Source: an uncultured Opitutia bacterium
GTDB lineage: Bacteria; Verrucomicrobiota; Verrucomicrobiia; Opitutales; Opitutaceae
Direction: 5' to 3'
DNA length: 64,000 nt
NCBI GenBank assembly: GCA_903827245.1
Contig: CAIKHO010000086.1
Location: 1-64,000, forward strand
The notes under the pieces are model-generated. The model was not told the origin of the DNA and did no database searches. It saw only the letters and a list, made by a program, of their open reading frames with translations. The position numbers were made by a program, and so were the translations under genes. Position 1 is the stretch's first letter. Every line of letters starts with the position of its first letter. This document shows, one piece after another, positions 17,710-26,935 of this stretch.

Positions 17710-18123
17710 TCAGCCGACGGGCTTGTAGTGACGGCACGCGTCCTCGGGCACGACCGCCTCGGCAAATTGAACCTCGCCCTGCCGGTCGACGGCCAAGTAA
17801 GCCCATTTTACAGGATAAAATCCGCAACCGACATCCAGGTGCCAGTTGGGATCGCAGACCCAGGCCTGCCCCGGCTGGATCCAGGCGTCCTTCGGCGGCT
17901 CATCCCCATCGGAATACCACGCCACGAAATCTTCGTGCTGCAGCACCTTGTTCTTCTTGTTCACGCCATGCCAGTTTCCGTGATCCGAGTAATAAAACTC
18001 AAACCAGACCACCCGCACCGGAACGGCTGCGTCGTTCAGCACCTCGATGCGGTAGTACCAGACATCCGCGGTCATCGTGCCGCGTTTGGGATCCTGTGCA
18101 GGGAGCTTATGGGTAATCTTCAT
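17710..18123 (-). CDS. Conserved-looking cytosolic protein of unknown function
   Basis: 137 residues, rich in Trp, Tyr and acidic residues (VRVVWFEFYYSDHGNWHGVN, DEPPKDAWIQPGQAWVCDPN). No signal peptide, membrane span or known motif is seen; the pattern suggests a small beta-sandwich. It begins a run of minus-strand small genes (17710-19003). I do not recognise it. Confidence 0.7.
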   Translation of the reverse strand: MKITHKLPAQDPKRGTMTADVWYYRIEVLNDAAVPVRVVWFEFYYSDHGNWHGVNKKNKVLQHEDFVAWYSDGDEPPKDAWIQPGQAWVCDPNWHLDVGCGFYPVKWAYLAVDRQGEVQFAEAVVPEDACRHYKPVG

Positions 18124-18189
18124 GGCCGTGGCCGGGATCGAAGCTCAGCAGCGACGGCTTGTCGCCGACGGCTGGAGTTCTTGGCCCGA

Positions 18190-18657
18190 TCAGTCATTCG
18201 CAAAGACTTTTCTGGACTCCACCTTGAAGGACCATTTTCCGTCCGCCTCGCGAACGAATAGATACCAATCGTAGCGACCCTTTCGGTCGGCCGTCGGGAA
18301 GGCCGCGACTTCGGCGCTCTTGAAGCCCCAAAGTTCCGAAACCGGCCGGATCAACTCGAACACCTCCCTGACCTCCTGTTCGTGGGTCTTTGCATCCCCA
18401 GCCGGATCCGCCATCACATACTCCATCGCGAAGCAGTCCTTCCCCGGGTCCCGCTCGTCGTGCTCGGCGCCCCAGACCAGGTGGAGCGAGGTCACCTTGA
18501 CGGATCGACCCGATGGCAGCTTTTGCTCGTGCCACACGCTCCGATATTCACCGCACCCGCAAAGGCACAACAATATCAAGCTGCACAAAAACAGGCGGAA
18601 TGCCGGGTCATTAAAGCGCGGGGCTGGTTGAAACAATAACGACCGGATGAAAGTCAT
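18190..18657 (-). CDS. Small lipoprotein of unknown function
   Basis: 155 residues. A hydrophobic stretch LFLCSLILLCLCGCGEYRS near residues 22-40 ends in a lipobox-like LCGCG, predicting lipid attachment to cysteine. The N-terminal region before it is longer than usual for a lipoprotein, so the true start may be further in, but no closer ATG is seen. The mature part has alternating charged and aromatic residues (RYDWYLFVREADGKWSFKV), as in small beta-rich folds. No family is recognised. Confidence 0.7.
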   Translation of the reverse strand: MTFIRSLLFQPAPRFNDPAFRLFLCSLILLCLCGCGEYRSVWHEQKLPSGRSVKVTSLHLVWGAEHDERDPGKDCFAMEYVMADPAGDAKTHEQEVREVFELIRPVSELWGFKSAEVAAFPTADRKGRYDWYLFVREADGKWSFKVESRKVFAND

Positions 18658-18712
18658 TCAGGCATTCATTTTCGCAAATCAATCCGGTAGCCGCAGTCGC
18701 CATTGCCTTAAC

Positions 18713-19003
18713 CTAACCCCTTTCGGTCTCCGGTATCGCTTCAAATGCTTCGAGCGCCGCGATGCGGGTCGCACAGTTGGAGTAACTGCAGGCCGCCAGC
18801 GCCGCGACCAGCACGAGGCCGGCGCCTGAATCCCAGCGTCCCTCGCTCACGCCGGTGTACGTCGAGAACCCGGCGGCGAAAACGAGACAGAACCCGATCA
18901 ACCCCGCGCCGACGTTCCTGAAATAGCGCAACTCCTCCAGCTTCTCGCGACGAAAGGCCGCATCTTCACGGGCACGACGGTAGAACTCGGGGGATTTCAT
19001 CAT
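18713..19003 (-). CDS. Small membrane protein with two predicted spans
   Basis: 96 residues. A charged amphipathic start (SPEFYRRAREDAAFRREKLE) is followed by two hydrophobic segments (about 31-49, GAGLIGFCLVFAAGFSTYT, and 59-76, SGAGLVLVAALAACSYSN). The tail is acidic. Likely an inner-membrane protein; no family is recognised. Confidence 0.65.
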   Translation of the reverse strand: MMKSPEFYRRAREDAAFRREKLEELRYFRNVGAGLIGFCLVFAAGFSTYTGVSEGRWDSGAGLVLVAALAACSYSNCATRIAALEAFEAIPETERG

Positions 19004-19098
19004 GCACGTTTCCTTGGCCGGGATCGCCAGAAACTGTGCAGATCCACCTCGAAAATCAACGCTTTCCCCGCAGGTGCCGCGGGCCGCGGGATCTCACG

Positions 19099-19869
19099 TC
19101 AGCGCCCGCACCAGCCGCCGTCCACGGCCATGACGTGGCCGGAGAGGTAGTCGGAGGCGGATGACGCGAGGAAGACGATCGCACCCTCGAGGTCGCCGGG
19201 CTCGCCCCAGCGGTTCGCGGGGATGCGGTTGAGGATTTCCTTCGAGCGCACGGGGTCGGCCTGGAGGGCCGCCGTATTGTCGGTCCGCATGTAGCCAGGG
19301 GCGATGGCATTCACCTGCACGCCCTTGCCCGACCACTCGTTCGAGAGCGCCTTCGTCAGCTGACCCACCCCGCCCTTGGCCGCGGCATAGCTCGGCACCG
19401 TGATGCCGCCGAAGAACGTAAGGAGCGACGCGATGTTGACGATCTTGCCGGAGCCGCGCGCGAGCATGTGTTTGCCCGCAGCACGGCAGGCAGTGAACAC
19501 GCCGTTCAGGTTGACCCCGACCACCGCGTCCCAGTCGGCATCGCTGTAGTCGACCGCGGGCGTGCGGCGGATGATGCCGGCGTTGTTCACGAGGATGTCG
19601 AGGTGCCCCTGCCAAGCGATGGACTGGTCGATGAGCCGCTGGACCGCCGCGCGGTCGCCGAGGTCGGCGGCGACGGCGAGCGCCTTGCCGCCGAGCGCCT
19701 CGATCTCTTTCACGACCGGCGCGAGCTTGGCCGCGTCGCGGCCGTTGATGACCACGTCGGCGCCAGCCTGCGCGAGTGCACGGGCCATGGCCTTGCCGAG
19801 GCCTTGGGAAGAACCGGTGACGAGCGCGACCTTGCCGCGCAGGCCGAATTTTTGTTCGAGATAGCTCAT
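19099..19869 (-). CDS. kduD: 2-deoxy-D-gluconate 3-dehydrogenase KduD
   Basis: 256 residues, a classical short-chain dehydrogenase. The NAD(P)-binding TGSSQGLG is at 18-25, NNAG at 95-98, catalytic S148, and Y161/K165 in the YxxxK motif (YAAAKGG). The C-terminal NRWGEPGDLEGAIVFLAS and YLSGHVMAVDGGW are typical of KduD. It reduces 3-deoxy-D-glycero-2,5-hexodiulosonate to 2-keto-3-deoxygluconate, the step after KduI in uronate breakdown. It lies 124 bp downstream of kduI on the same strand with a word repeat in between. The name rests on family resemblance plus kduI linkage; other SDR sugar dehydrogenases look similar. Confidence 0.93.
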   Translation of the reverse strand: MSYLEQKFGLRGKVALVTGSSQGLGKAMARALAQAGADVVINGRDAAKLAPVVKEIEALGGKALAVAADLGDRAAVQRLIDQSIAWQGHLDILVNNAGIIRRTPAVDYSDADWDAVVGVNLNGVFTACRAAGKHMLARGSGKIVNIASLLTFFGGITVPSYAAAKGGVGQLTKALSNEWSGKGVQVNAIAPGYMRTDNTAALQADPVRSKEILNRIPANRWGEPGDLEGAIVFLASSASDYLSGHVMAVDGGWCGR

Positions 19870-19870
19870 G

Positions 19871-19990
19871 GTAAATTACGATTTACGAGTTATGAATTAC
19901 GAATTTCCAGATGCGATTTACGAAAGGATCAGCTGCGCCAATGACGCTGTCCGGGACAAATCGTAACTCGTAAATCGCAATTCCGAATTT
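19871..19990. repeat. CGATTTACGA word inverted repeat between kduI and kduD
   Basis: Left arm is TACGATTTACGAGTTATGAA then TTACGAATT; right arm is TCGTAACTCGTAAATCGCAA then TTCCGAATTT. The words ATTTACG/CGTAAAT are repeated degenerately about every 8-10 bases and the arms are reverse complements. It fills the whole gap between two genes that should be cotranscribed. Confidence 0.85.
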
Positions 19991-19993
19991 GGC

Positions 19994-20818
19994 CTAGCGC
20001 AGCGTCGCGATCGGCGCCGCATCCATGTCCGCGAAGACCTGGTTGTCGCCACCCATGGCCCAGACGAAGCGGTAGCTGCTCGTGCCAACGCCGCAGTGGA
20101 TCGACCACGCCGGCGAGAGCACAGCCTCGCGGTCGCGCACGATCAGGTGCCGCGTCTTCTGCGGCTCGCCCATGAGGTGGACCACCATCTGGTCGCCGAG
20201 GTCGAAATAGAGGTAGGCCTCCGTGCGGCGGCTGTGCGTGTGCGGGGGCATCGTGTTCCAGATGCTGCCGGGCTCGAACTCGGTGAAGCCCAGCACGAGC
20301 TGGCAGCTCTTGATGCCGTCGAGGTGGATGTACTTCAGGATCGTGCGGCGGTTGGCCTTGGTCACGTCGCCGATCGGCGCGGCGCTCACGTCGGCCCGGC
20401 GCGCCAGCGCGGTCGGGTGCTTCGCGTGCGCGGGGGTGCTGACGAAGTAGAACTGCGCCTGTCCGGTCGGGCCGTTCTCAAAGGTCACATCCTTCTCGCC
20501 GAGGCCGATGTAGAGGCAGTCGAGCGAGGCGAGGTCGTACTTGGTCCCGCCCACGCGGACCGAGCCGGGGGCGCCGAGGTTGAGGATGCCAATCTCGCGA
20601 CGCTCTAGGAAGAACGAGGTGCCGAGTTCCTTGTCCGCGGGCAGGCCCAGCGGCGCGGTGGTCGGCACGGCGGCGCCCACGATCATGCGGTCGAGGTCGG
20701 TGTAGTGCGCGACGACGGCACCGGGCTGGAACAGCCCGCCGATCAGGAAGCGCGAGCGGAGTTCGTCGGTGCCGAGCGTGTTGGTCTGCTCGGGAGTCGG
20801 GAAGTAATGGAGTTTCAT
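19994..20818 (-). CDS. kduI: 5-keto-4-deoxyuronate isomerase KduI
   Basis: 274 residues from the ATG at 20818, the usual KduI length; an ATG 24 bp upstream lies partly in a repeat. It is a bicupin-like isomerase. The zinc site region TMPPHTHSRRTEAYLYFDL gives the His-x-His...Glu ligands, and SIHCGVGTSSYRFVWAMGG holds the later histidine. It converts 5-keto-4-deoxyuronate to 3-deoxy-D-glycero-2,5-hexodiulosonate in the cytosol. It is followed on the same strand by kduD. Confidence 0.96.
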   Translation of the reverse strand: MKLHYFPTPEQTNTLGTDELRSRFLIGGLFQPGAVVAHYTDLDRMIVGAAVPTTAPLGLPADKELGTSFFLERREIGILNLGAPGSVRVGGTKYDLASLDCLYIGLGEKDVTFENGPTGQAQFYFVSTPAHAKHPTALARRADVSAAPIGDVTKANRRTILKYIHLDGIKSCQLVLGFTEFEPGSIWNTMPPHTHSRRTEAYLYFDLGDQMVVHLMGEPQKTRHLIVRDREAVLSPAWSIHCGVGTSSYRFVWAMGGDNQVFADMDAAPIATLR

Positions 20819-20828
20819 GAAATTCGGA

Positions 20829-20945
20829 AAGATTTTGGCCACAGATTACACGGATGGGCACAGATGGAAAACCATCGCGGCTCATGCTCCATCGCCGGGG
20901 CTCGGAGCATTTGTGGCATCAGTGCAATCAGTGGCTAAATTTCAG
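20829..20945. repeat. Family 1 inverted repeat, well-preserved copy
   Basis: Left arm TTTTGGCCACAGATTACACG then GATGGGCACAGAT; right arm ATTTGTGGCATCAGTGCAAT then CAGTGGCTAAATTT. The spacer holds a second short palindrome (GCTCATGCTCCATCG...GGCTCGGAGC). It occupies the gap between the DUF4861 gene and kduI, both minus strand. Confidence 0.9.
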
Positions 20946-20973
20946 GAGGTTTTTGGCACGAGGCTGGACAAGA

Positions 20974-22215
20974 TCAGGGGGCGGAGAGCGTCACTTTCAC
21001 GGGTGAGGCCAGACGTTTCGCCCAACCGGCAACGTAGGCATCCCACGAGGCCTTGTCGGGAAAGTCGCCGCTCTTGTCCCACCCGCCGCCGACGTGATAG
21101 CTGACGGCCTCGCCCGGTTTCACCTTGGCGAGGACGAGCAGGTCGGCATGGAAGCCGCGCGCGTTGGCGGGGGCCTTGGTCTCGGCGAAACCCGCAAAGG
21201 CGGCGTCAGGCGCGAGGATGACGCCGGTGCCGAGCTTGCCGTCGACGGGGCTCTTGTATTCCTCCCAGATGGTGATCGCGTGCGTCTTTTCGTCCTGCCC
21301 GGTCACGACGCTGGCCGTGGCCTGGTGCTCCGTGAGCCCGATGGCGACGGTGAGGGTGCCATCCGAGCCGGGCGCGGGCGTGAAGTTGAAGGTGCTCTGG
21401 ATCTCGTCGAGGTTGTGGCCCGCATCGACGATGAAACGCTTGGTCTCGGTGACCATCACCCCATGGCCGGCGTCCCAGGCCTCGTAGCCGAGATCGAAGA
21501 CGGCGCGGATCGGACCGTTGGCGTCGACGAGCCAGGTGCGCCAGTTCTTCGAGACGTGCAGGTCGGTGCCGTCCCAGATGCCGGTGCCGCCGGAGCCGCG
21601 CGAGGTGCCGACATCGTACATGTCGAGGCCCTCGCCCGTGTCGGTGTGCAGGCCGTCGTGCCCCTTGTGGTACCAGTGGTCGATGATGGAATACCGGACC
21701 TTCTTGCTCCAGATATCGATGCCGCTGCTCGTCATCTGGTCCTTTGTGGCGGAAGGCAGCTCGAGGCCGGGGCCGTAGATGCGGTGGCCGATGCGGTCGT
21801 TCTCCCAGGCGAAGTCGTCATAACGCTCGGGCACGGGACGCGCGTAGACCTTCGAGGGAAAGGGCGGAATCGGCGTCGCGGATTTCTCCACCGTGAAGGT
21901 CGCGGTTTTTTCGCCGGCGGCGAAGTCATGCTGGAAAACGAGATCGTCGTAATGGGGCGGACCCTTGTGCACGTGCTTGTAGGCGGTGATCTGGGCCGGA
22001 ACGATCGCTCCGGAGGCATCGCGCACCACGACCTGGTCGAAGACAATGCCAGCGAGGCGGCTTTTCACGTCATCGAACGGGATGACGATGGTCTCGGCCG
22101 GGCGGGCCATGCCGGGCTCGTTGGTCACGGTGACGGTCAATTTGTCCGCGGCCCGCGCGATGGACAGCGCGGACACGGACGTGAGTAACACGGAGGCGAT
22201 CAGGCGGAGTTTCAT
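20974..22215 (-). CDS. DUF4861-family secreted protein of the pectin cluster
   Basis: 413 residues from the ATG at 22215, starting with a signal peptide (LRLIASVLLTSVSALSIARA). The middle holds motifs I associate with DUF4861 proteins: WENDRIGHRIYGPGLE, VRYSIIDHWYHKG and HTDTGEGLDMYDVGTSRGSG. Members are regularly found beside GH28, GH105 and Kdu genes but their reaction is not known to me; beta-sandwich sugar-binding or lyase roles are possible. It is upstream of kduI-kduD on the same strand and divergent from the transporter gene. The start is preceded by CTCCCCCC, not an SD. Confidence 0.85.
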   Translation of the reverse strand: MKLRLIASVLLTSVSALSIARAADKLTVTVTNEPGMARPAETIVIPFDDVKSRLAGIVFDQVVVRDASGAIVPAQITAYKHVHKGPPHYDDLVFQHDFAAGEKTATFTVEKSATPIPPFPSKVYARPVPERYDDFAWENDRIGHRIYGPGLELPSATKDQMTSSGIDIWSKKVRYSIIDHWYHKGHDGLHTDTGEGLDMYDVGTSRGSGGTGIWDGTDLHVSKNWRTWLVDANGPIRAVFDLGYEAWDAGHGVMVTETKRFIVDAGHNLDEIQSTFNFTPAPGSDGTLTVAIGLTEHQATASVVTGQDEKTHAITIWEEYKSPVDGKLGTGVILAPDAAFAGFAETKAPANARGFHADLLVLAKVKPGEAVSYHVGGGWDKSGDFPDKASWDAYVAGWAKRLASPVKVTLSAP

Positions 22216-22653
22216 GGGGGGAGATTTTTTAAAACACGGATTTCGCGAATGAGCACGGACTTTTTGCATCCGGCGCGCAAAGAATGACGGCTGGTCCGCC
22301 GCTTGGTGATGTTGGAAACGACTCGTTCCGCCGCATCCCATCGCGCGGCGGGTGACGAGACGGCAGCCCTCCTGCTTTTAGGCATGACAATTGCCCTCCG
22401 GGCCTTCCATTTTCGTGTCCCACCTTGGTCGCGGCGCTCGTTCCCTCCGTCCCCGGCGTCGATCAATCTACACCCGTCGCGGCATCCGGCCGTCCCGGCC
22501 GCGCCGGTTTCATCGCCGTCCGTTCCCTGTCCTCCGCCGTAAGATTTGTTTGGTTGCGAGCCACCTGCTCCACCGTCACTTCCTTAAGACTCCCCTGATA
22601 AAAAACCACGCCCCGCCGGTTGCCGTTTGCGCCGAATCCACCCCCACCCCGCC
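22216..22653. other. 438-bp divergent intergenic region, DUF4861 gene / MFS gene
   Basis: Both flanking genes start outward from this gap, so it must hold two promoters. Bases 22230-22265 resemble a weak fragment of family 1 (AACACGGATTTCGCGAATG). No good -35/-10 pair, operator palindrome of the ACACGTGT type, or coding frame is evident. Confidence 0.4.
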
Positions 22654-23973
22654 ATGACGTCCCAATTCACGAACTCGCCCGAAGGCCTGAAACCCTCGAA
22701 CTACCGCTGGGTCGTCTGCGCGCTGCTGTTCTTCGCCACGACGATCAACTACGTCGACCGGCAGATCCTCGCGCTGATCAAGCCGATCCTCGACGACCAG
22801 CTGCACTGGACCAACGAGCAGTTCGGCCTGACCAACGGCCTGTTTCAGGGCGCCTATGCGTTCAGCCTGCTCGGCTTCGGCTGGTTCATCGACCGGTTCG
22901 GCACCAAGATCGGGTACGCCACCTCCATCGCGGCCTGGAGCATCGCCGCCCTCGGGCATGCACTGGTCTTCAGCATCAGTGGCTTCTATGCGGCGCGGAT
23001 CGCCCTCGGCATCGGCGAGGGCGGCAACTTCCCCTCGGCCATCAAGGCAGTGGCGCTCTGGTTCCCGAAGAAGGAACGGGCCACCGCCACCGCGATCTTC
23101 AATTCCGGCACCAACGTCGGCGCCATCATCGCCCCGCTCGTCGTGCCCGCCATCGCCCTGTCCCTCGGCTGGCACTGGGCCTTCATCTTCGCCGGCCTGG
23201 CCGGCTTCCTCTGGCTGTTCCTCTGGATTCCGTTCTACAACGTGCCGGAGAAGGTCAAGGCGGCCAACGCGGCGGAACTCGACTACATCCGCAGCGACCG
23301 CGACGACACCAGCCGGGACGGCGAGAAGATCTCCTGGATCAGCCTGCTCGGCTACCGGCAGACCTGGTCGTTCATCATCGCCAAGGGCATGACGGACCCG
23401 GTGTGGTGGTTCTTCCTCACGTGGCTGCCCGACTTTTTCAAGCAGACCCGCCACCTCGACATCAAGACGAGCGCCCCGATGCTCGCGACGATCTATGGCC
23501 TCGCCACGGTACTCAGCATCTTCGGCAGCTGGGTCACCGGCTCGCTGGTGAAATCCGGCTGGACCGTCACCCGCGCCCGCAAGACCAGCATGTTCATCTT
23601 TGCGTGCTGCGTGATCCCCGTCATCTTCGTGAAGGACGTCGGCGACTGGCAGGCCGTGCTCATCATCGGCTTCGCCTGCTCGGCCCACCAGGCTTGGTCG
23701 GCGAATCTCTTCACGACCGCCTCCGACATGTTCCCGAAGCGGGCGGTGGCATCGGTCGTCGGCCTCGGCGGCATGGCGGGCGGGCTCGTCGGCATGGTCT
23801 TCCCCATCATGGCCGGCCATCTGCTCGACCGCTTCAAGGCCCAGGACAACATCACCGGCGGATACAGCGTGCTCTTCATGATCTGCGCCTCCGCCTATGT
23901 GTCGGCCTTCGTGCTGCAGCACCTGTTCGCCCCGAAGTTTGAGATGGTCGAGCTCGACAAGGTCGCGGCCTAG
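22654..23973 (+). CDS. MFS hexuronate transporter (ExuT-like, ACS family)
   Basis: 439 residues with twelve predicted spans. The N-terminal WVVCALLFFATTINYVDRQ followed by GLTNGLFQGAYAFSLLGFGW, and GIGEGGNFPSAIKAVALWFP, are signatures of the anion:cation symporter family that includes ExuT and related hexuronate carriers. It should move galacturonate, glucuronate or unsaturated uronates into the cytosol with protons. Its position between the DUF4861 and GH28 genes supports a uronate substrate. The ATG at 22654 fits the family N-terminus. Confidence 0.92.
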   Translation: MTSQFTNSPEGLKPSNYRWVVCALLFFATTINYVDRQILALIKPILDDQLHWTNEQFGLTNGLFQGAYAFSLLGFGWFIDRFGTKIGYATSIAAWSIAALGHALVFSISGFYAARIALGIGEGGNFPSAIKAVALWFPKKERATATAIFNSGTNVGAIIAPLVVPAIALSLGWHWAFIFAGLAGFLWLFLWIPFYNVPEKVKAANAAELDYIRSDRDDTSRDGEKISWISLLGYRQTWSFIIAKGMTDPVWWFFLTWLPDFFKQTRHLDIKTSAPMLATIYGLATVLSIFGSWVTGSLVKSGWTVTRARKTSMFIFACCVIPVIFVKDVGDWQAVLIIGFACSAHQAWSANLFTTASDMFPKRAVASVVGLGGMAGGLVGMVFPIMAGHLLDRFKAQDNITGGYSVLFMICASAYVSAFVLQHLFAPKFEMVELDKVAA

Positions 23974-23988
23974 ACGGAGATCGGTTGA

Positions 23989-24064
23989 GGGTGGAACGCG
24001 TTGACCCTAACGCGTTGCGGCGAAGCCGCCCCAATCCAGCGGGTTGGGGTCAACCCGCTCCACC
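23989..24064. repeat. GTTGACCC inverted repeat (family 10)
   Basis: Left arm GGTGGAACGCGTTGACCCTA then ACGCGTTG, right arm CAGCGGGTTGGGGTCAACCC then GCTCCACC; the spacer holds GCGGCGAAGCCGC. It lies between the convergent MFS and GH28 genes. A closely similar left arm occurs in frame inside sufD at 51282-51314. Confidence 0.85.
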
Positions 24065-24090
24065 TTTCAGCAACGTCCCGTCTCCCGGAA

Positions 24091-25677
24091 TCAAATTCCC
24101 GCCGGCTGCATCGGGACTGCGGCCGCGGAGAGATCGGAGTCGGTCAGCTTGAAATCCTTCGGCTTGGCGCCGTCGAACTGAAGGAACGTGCCCGTCCCGG
24201 CCGCGGCGCGCGTGGCGTGCAGCCAGATGCCATCGCTGGCCTTCAGCAGGATCACCGGGACGCTTTTCAAGGGCGCCCGCGTGGTCGCATCGTCGAGCAC
24301 CAGGTCCTGCACCTGGTCGAAGACGAAGGCGCTGCGGTCCGTGGCGTCCACCCGGATATTGTGCAGTTCCAGGTCAACGACGTGGTCCGCCATGAACCCC
24401 GTCAGGCCCGTCGCGTTGATGTCGCTGAAGCGCAGCTGCACGATGGACCGCTCCGGCAGGCCCTGGATGCTTGCCACCTGCTTCGCGTTGATGACCGTGA
24501 TATTGCTGAAGGCCATGTTGCGGAACAGCGGCGTACGCGCCGAGAGCGGCTCAGGCTCGGTCGGGGCATAGAGCATCGTGATCTCAAAGGCCTGCTTCTG
24601 CACGTCCTCGATCACCCAGTTGTCGAAGCGGAAATTTTCCAAAATCCCGCCGCGCCCGCGCATGCTCTTGATGCGGACGCCGCAGTCGGTGCCCTTGGAC
24701 ACGATGTTGCTCGCCGTGACATTGCGGATGTTGCCGGAGGTCTCGCTCCCGATGACCACCGCGCCATGGCCCTTGTACATGACGCAGTTGGTGATCGTCA
24801 CGTACTCGGTGGGCCGCGCCGTCCGCATGCCGTCCGCATCGCGGCCGGACTTGATGACGATGCAGTCGTCGCTCGTGTTGAAGAAGCAGTCCGAGATGCG
24901 GACGTTCCGGCAGGAATCGACGTCGATGCCGTCGCCGTTCGGGCCCATACCCTCCTTCGAGGGCTGGCCGTCGGGATCGGCGGAGACGAAACGCACGCCC
25001 CTCACCACGATGTCGTCCGAGTAGGCCGGGTGCAGCATCCACATCGGCGATTTGAACAGCGTGACGCCTTCGACGAGGACGTTCTTGCAGTTATAGATCC
25101 CGACGAGGGAAGGGCGGAGGTACTCGGCCGCGAGCGTGAAATCGGCCGCGGCAAGTTTTTCGCCGGCCTCGACCCGGTCGTAGATTTTGCGCCAGGCATC
25201 GCGGGCCAGGGCGGGATCAACCCCCGCCGGAGGCGCGCCCCGGCCGGCCCGCCACCACCAGTTCCAGCCTTGGCCGTTGAGGCTGCCGCGGCCGGTGATC
25301 GTGATGTTCTGCCTGCCGTTGGCATAGATCAGCGGCGCATGGGTGAAGACGTTGGTGCCTTCCCAGCGGGCCGGCACCAGCGGGGAGTCGGCCGGGTCGC
25401 CGCTGTAAAGAAGCTCCGTGCCGGCCGCGAGATCCAGCGTCAGGTTGCTCTCGAGCTGGATCGAACCGGTGAGATACTTCCCGGCGGGCACGAACAGCGT
25501 GCCGCCCCCCGCCGCGGCGCAGGCCACCACCGCCTTCGCGAACGCGGCCGTGGCCTTCGTCCGCCCGTCGGGCACCGCCCCATAATCCTGCACGTTGAAG
25601 ACCGCCGGGGCCGCCGCGCGCAGCGGCAGGACGAGGGCGGAAAGGCAAAGCGCGGCGGAAAACAGACGAAGGGACAT
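24091..25677 (-). CDS. GH28 polygalacturonase
   Basis: 528 residues with a signal peptide (LFSAALCLSALVLPLRAAA). It has the right-handed beta-helix pattern and the four GH28 active-site motifs in order: PNGDGIDVDS (about 246-255), TSDDC (268-272), GHGAVVIGSE (303-312) and RIKS (335-338). The paired aspartates in DD and the histidine in GHG are intact. It hydrolyses alpha-1,4-galacturonan, in exo or endo mode, outside the cytosol. It is divergent from the LacI-type regulator, and a perfect palindrome lies just upstream of its start. Confidence 0.96.
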   Translation of the reverse strand: MSLRLFSAALCLSALVLPLRAAAPAVFNVQDYGAVPDGRTKATAAFAKAVVACAAAGGGTLFVPAGKYLTGSIQLESNLTLDLAAGTELLYSGDPADSPLVPARWEGTNVFTHAPLIYANGRQNITITGRGSLNGQGWNWWWRAGRGAPPAGVDPALARDAWRKIYDRVEAGEKLAAADFTLAAEYLRPSLVGIYNCKNVLVEGVTLFKSPMWMLHPAYSDDIVVRGVRFVSADPDGQPSKEGMGPNGDGIDVDSCRNVRISDCFFNTSDDCIVIKSGRDADGMRTARPTEYVTITNCVMYKGHGAVVIGSETSGNIRNVTASNIVSKGTDCGVRIKSMRGRGGILENFRFDNWVIEDVQKQAFEITMLYAPTEPEPLSARTPLFRNMAFSNITVINAKQVASIQGLPERSIVQLRFSDINATGLTGFMADHVVDLELHNIRVDATDRSAFVFDQVQDLVLDDATTRAPLKSVPVILLKASDGIWLHATRAAAGTGTFLQFDGAKPKDFKLTDSDLSAAAVPMQPAGI

Positions 25678-25705
25678 GGGGTAAGGGAACTTTTAGGACA
25701 CACGA

Positions 25706-25717
25706 GGACACGTGTCC
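25706..25717. promoter_or_regulatory. Candidate operator: perfect palindrome GGACACGTGTCC
   Basis: A perfect 12-bp palindrome with central CG, typical of LacI-family sites, lies 28 bp upstream of the GH28 start and about 92 bp before the regulator start. Ten of its bases recur upstream of the GH105 gene at 14263-14272. Likely bound by the adjacent LacI-type protein, controlling GH28 and itself. Confidence 0.6.
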
Positions 25718-25808
25718 GCGTCAAGAGTTATCTCCGCCGCGCGCTGTGCATTTGACACCGTCCGGATGCCTCCCTACCAAGCACGCCGCCGCTCCGCGCA
25801 CCCTGGCC

Positions 25809-26855
25809 GTGAAGAAAAAAACCGTCCGCGTCATCACCTCCACCGCCGAGTTCGCCCGCTACGTGGGCCTGGCGCGCACCACCGTGTCGCGCGTCCTCAA
25901 CGGCCAGCCCGGACTGAAGGCCAAGACCATCGACCGCGTGCAACGGGCGATGGACGAGACGGGATTCACGCCGAACGCCTACGCGATCCGCCTCAAGGGC
26001 AAGGGCACCGCCACCATCGGGATCTGCATGGAGGACCTGCTCACGCCGACCGCGGTCAAGAAACTGGCGGCCCTGCAGCGGGTGTTCCGCACCGCGCACT
26101 ACACCTCGCTCATCGAGGTGCTCGAGCCCGGGGGGAGCCGCCAGTTGATCCGGCATTTCCTTTCCATGCGGGTCGAGGCCGTCGTCTTCATCGGTCATTT
26201 TCCCGTGGAGGAGCTCACGCAGCGCATTGCCGAGCTCAATGCCAGCGCGACCCCGCACGTGGTGATCGACCATGTGGGCATCCCGAATGCGCACAGTGTC
26301 ACCCTCGACCGGGCCCACGGCATGGTCGATGTCGTCGACCACCTCGTGGACCAAGGCCATCGCACGTTCGGGCTGCTCGGCATCTCCGCGCGCCTCCATG
26401 GCCGGCTAGGTCGCATGCACGGCATCATGCAGGCCCTGGAAAAGCATGGGCTCCCGTTTGCCCAGTCGACCCGGTCCCTCGACCACCTGCACGTGCGCGA
26501 AAACGACTTCGAGTACGGGCGGATCCTGGCCGCGAGCTTCGCCACGCTCAAGGACCGCCCCACCGCCTTCCTCGCGCTGAATGACGAAATCGCCATCGGC
26601 GCCATGCACGGCCTGCAGGCGGCCGGGCTCGACATCCCGGGTGACGCCGCCGTCGTCGGCTTCAACAACCAGGAAATCTGCGCCATGACCCGGCCCACCC
26701 TCACCAGCATCGACCAGCAGATCGGGGAGACCATCCGGGTGGGCGCCGAGGTTCTGCTCGGGCAGATTGGCCAGCCACCCCGCGCCAAACCCATCCTGCG
26801 CACGATCGAACCCCGGCTCATCGTGCGCCAGTCCACGGATCCCAAGCTGGCCTGA
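25809..26855 (+). CDS. LacI-family transcriptional regulator of the pectin cluster
   Basis: 348 residues from the GTG at 25809 ([20 protein letters not shown]); an in-frame GTG at 25746 would add 21 residues without HTH content. The helix-turn-helix [20 protein letters not shown] lies at about 10-30, with the hinge [20 protein letters not shown] next. A periplasmic-binding-protein-like sensor domain follows ([55 protein letters not shown]). The ligand is probably a uronate or 2-keto-3-deoxygluconate, by context only. It is divergent from GH28. Confidence 0.92.
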   Translation: MKKKTVRVITSTAEFARYVGLARTTVSRVLNGQPGLKAKTIDRVQRAMDETGFTPNAYAIRLKGKGTATIGICMEDLLTPTAVKKLAALQRVFRTAHYTSLIEVLEPGGSRQLIRHFLSMRVEAVVFIGHFPVEELTQRIAELNASATPHVVIDHVGIPNAHSVTLDRAHGMVDVVDHLVDQGHRTFGLLGISARLHGRLGRMHGIMQALEKHGLPFAQSTRSLDHLHVRENDFEYGRILAASFATLKDRPTAFLALNDEIAIGAMHGLQAAGLDIPGDAAVVGFNNQEICAMTRPTLTSIDQQIGETIRVGAEVLLGQIGQPPRAKPILRTIEPRLIVRQSTDPKLA

Positions 26856-26935
26856 GGGGATTGTTGCCGTGGGTAGGGCGGATTCCTCCATCTCGGGAAT
26901 TGACGCCGATTTTGCCGGCCCGTTTCCTGTTCGTC

